A DNA stretch of 64,000 bases, from positions 1,715,001 through 1,779,000 of the forward strand of contig NZ_CP013987.1 in assembly GCF_001518815.1 (NCBI RefSeq), given 5' to 3'. Source of the DNA: Pseudomonas oryzihabitans (GTDB lineage: Bacteria > Pseudomonadota > Gammaproteobacteria > Pseudomonadales > Pseudomonadaceae). The notes beneath the pieces were generated by a model. The model made no database searches and had not been told where the DNA came from. It worked only from the letters and a program-made list of their open reading frames with translations. Positions 63,076-64,000 of the stretch are shown here, in pieces (the first letter of the stretch is position 1; every line of letters starts with the position of its first letter). Made by a program: the position numbers and the translations under genes.

Positions 63076-64000
63076 GCCGGCACCTCCCAGCGTCCACTCT
63101 GCCAGAGGTGCAGGTCGTTGAAGTCGGATAGCTCGGCCGGGCCGTCATACGGCCAGTCCGGAAAGACCACCAGGGCCTCCGCCGCGGCGGCCGCCCGGTT
63201 CGCCGCGGCGCGGCCCGGATTGCCCAAGGTGAGGCGGTCGTCGTCGCCGGCGATCACCAGCTCGACGCGGCGGCCGAAGCGCTCGCGCATGGCCAGGGCC
63301 ACCGGTTTGAGGTTGCCGGCGTTGAGCGCGCAGACCACCGGCGCGCCGGTGTGGTGGTGCAGGGTGGCCCCGGTGGCCCAGCCCTCGCAGATGTACAGCC
63401 GGGCGCCGTCCTGGACCTTGCCCAATGGGCAATAGCAGCCCTGCACACGACCCCCGGCCAGAAAGCGCTTATTGCCCTGGCCATCGATGATCTGCAGGTT
63501 GACCAGGCGTCCGTCCAGGACCAGGGGCACGGCCAGCCGGCCGTGCGAGATCTGGCGCAGTCCGAACGGTTCGACCTGCTTGGCCTGCAGGTAGGTGTGC
63601 AGCCGATCCACCGGCTTGCCATGCTGCCAGAGCAAGGCCGCCTGGCGCGCCGCAGCGGTCTGCTTGTCGTGCAGCTGCGCCTCGGCGTCGCGCTGTTGCT
63701 GCTCGAGGCGCTGGCGAGTGGCCAGGGCGTCGGTCGAGGGTTGGCCATCCCCCCTGGCGAGCGCTTCGAAAAGCCCCAGGCCTAGACGTTGATCGATCTC
63801 CCGCGCCGCGTCGCCCTGACGGCAACCGCGTAGGTAGGCCAGCAGTGATACCAGGTCGCCGCCGTGGGCGGCGCTGTCGGCGAAGTCGTTCCACTTGCCG
63901 CTGTCCAGGGAGACGCCGAAGGAACCGGCCTGGCGATCGCCGCGTGCGGCGTTGGGCGCGACCCACTCGCGGCCCTGGCGACTGCCTTTCGGCAGCCACT
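63072..64000 (-). CDS. Toprim-domain primase-like protein, C-terminal part (runs off right edge)
   Basis: At least 309 residues are visible with the 5' end beyond the window. From the edge inward it reads GKWNDFADSAAHGGDLVSLLAYLRGC (zinc-ribbon-adjacent primase region). A Gln/Arg-rich coiled linker comes next, then a Toprim domain with LYICEGWATGATL (catalytic Glu) and ELVIAGDDD (acidic triad). This is the layout of primase/helicase-type Toprim proteins of phage satellites and islands. A TTG at 63635 could start a shorter product, but the upstream coding sequence is intact. Confidence 0.83.
   Translation of the reverse strand, partial: WLPKGSRQGREWVAPNAARGDRQAGSFGVSLDSGKWNDFADSAAHGGDLVSLLAYLRGCRQGDAAREIDQRLGLGLFEALARGDGQPSTDALATRQRLEQQQRDAEAQLHDKQTAAARQAALLWQHGKPVDRLHTYLQAKQVEPFGLRQISHGRLAVPLVLDGRLVNLQIIDGQGNKRFLAGGRVQGCYCPLGKVQDGARLYICEGWATGATLHHHTGAPVVCALNAGNLKPVALAMRERFGRRVELVIAGDDDRLTLGNPGRAAANRAAAAAEALVVFPDWPYDGPAELSDFNDLHLWQSGRWEVPA

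Overview
This 64 kb window looks like a chromosomal segment of a high-GC Pseudomonas, probably of the P. oryzihabitans/P. psychrotolerans type. The species guess is inference. It rests on GC-rich coding with dense antisense shadow frames, a Pseudomonas-type LexA box ahead of an imuA-imuB-dnaE2 cassette, an ech-vdh-fcs operon in Pseudomonas order, an hbcR-type 3-hydroxybutyrate locus and many palindromic REP-like repeats. No rRNA, tRNA or CRISPR array was seen.

Positions 1-15,350 hold aromatic and organic-acid catabolism. They start with the 5' end of vanA (vanillate O-demethylase), a divergent aromatic-acid MFS transporter, and ech-vdh-fcs, which convert ferulate or p-coumarate to vanillate or 4-hydroxybenzoate. 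Next is a cluster of unknown substrate: an SMP-30 lactonase, two ACS-family MFS carriers, an RraA-type aldolase, a D-2-hydroxyacid dehydrogenase, a Tat-exported amidohydrolase and an IclR regulator. A MarR regulator and a decayed sigma-54 activator close the region. Its control sites are readable: two VanR-type operators, a MarR-type palindrome over the ech promoter, a possible shared IclR site, and A-rich AANAANAA (Hfq/Crc) motifs fused to the ribosome binding sites of most catabolic genes.

Positions 15,400-26,340 are mostly housekeeping: a DUF4124 protein, lpxO, the SOS mutagenesis cassette imuA-imuB-dnaE2, hupB, a YkgJ protein, a LysR regulator divergent from doxX and a DODA-type dioxygenase, and a Yip1 protein. 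Positions 26,600-36,000 hold an hpxO-like urate hydroxylase, two paralogous quaternary-amine binding proteins with one permease/ATPase pair, a PhnD-like protein, a 4 x 155-bp repeat array, an MBL hydrolase, a methyltransferase and TerC.

Positions 36,000-47,850 encode ketone-body and short-chain acid use: atoE, atoB, a CoA-transferase, bdhA, a GntP permease, the sigma-54 activator HbcR with a matching -24/-12 promoter, and a 3-hydroxyacyl-CoA dehydrogenase. Cytosine permease codB and a frameshifted codA follow, then a 3 x 172-bp repeat array.

Positions 48,670-55,985 form a signalling block: a GNAT enzyme, a hybrid histidine kinase overlapping a two-domain KaiC homologue, a LOV-type hybrid histidine kinase, a divergent single-domain response regulator and a conserved hypothetical.

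From about 56,000 to the end the window enters a mobile or accessory island. It holds a decayed LysE gene, an AT-rich PHP-ATPase (TrlF-like) gene and a replication module (coiled-coil protein, iteron-like repeats, DUF927 helicase-like protein, Toprim primase) running off the right edge.
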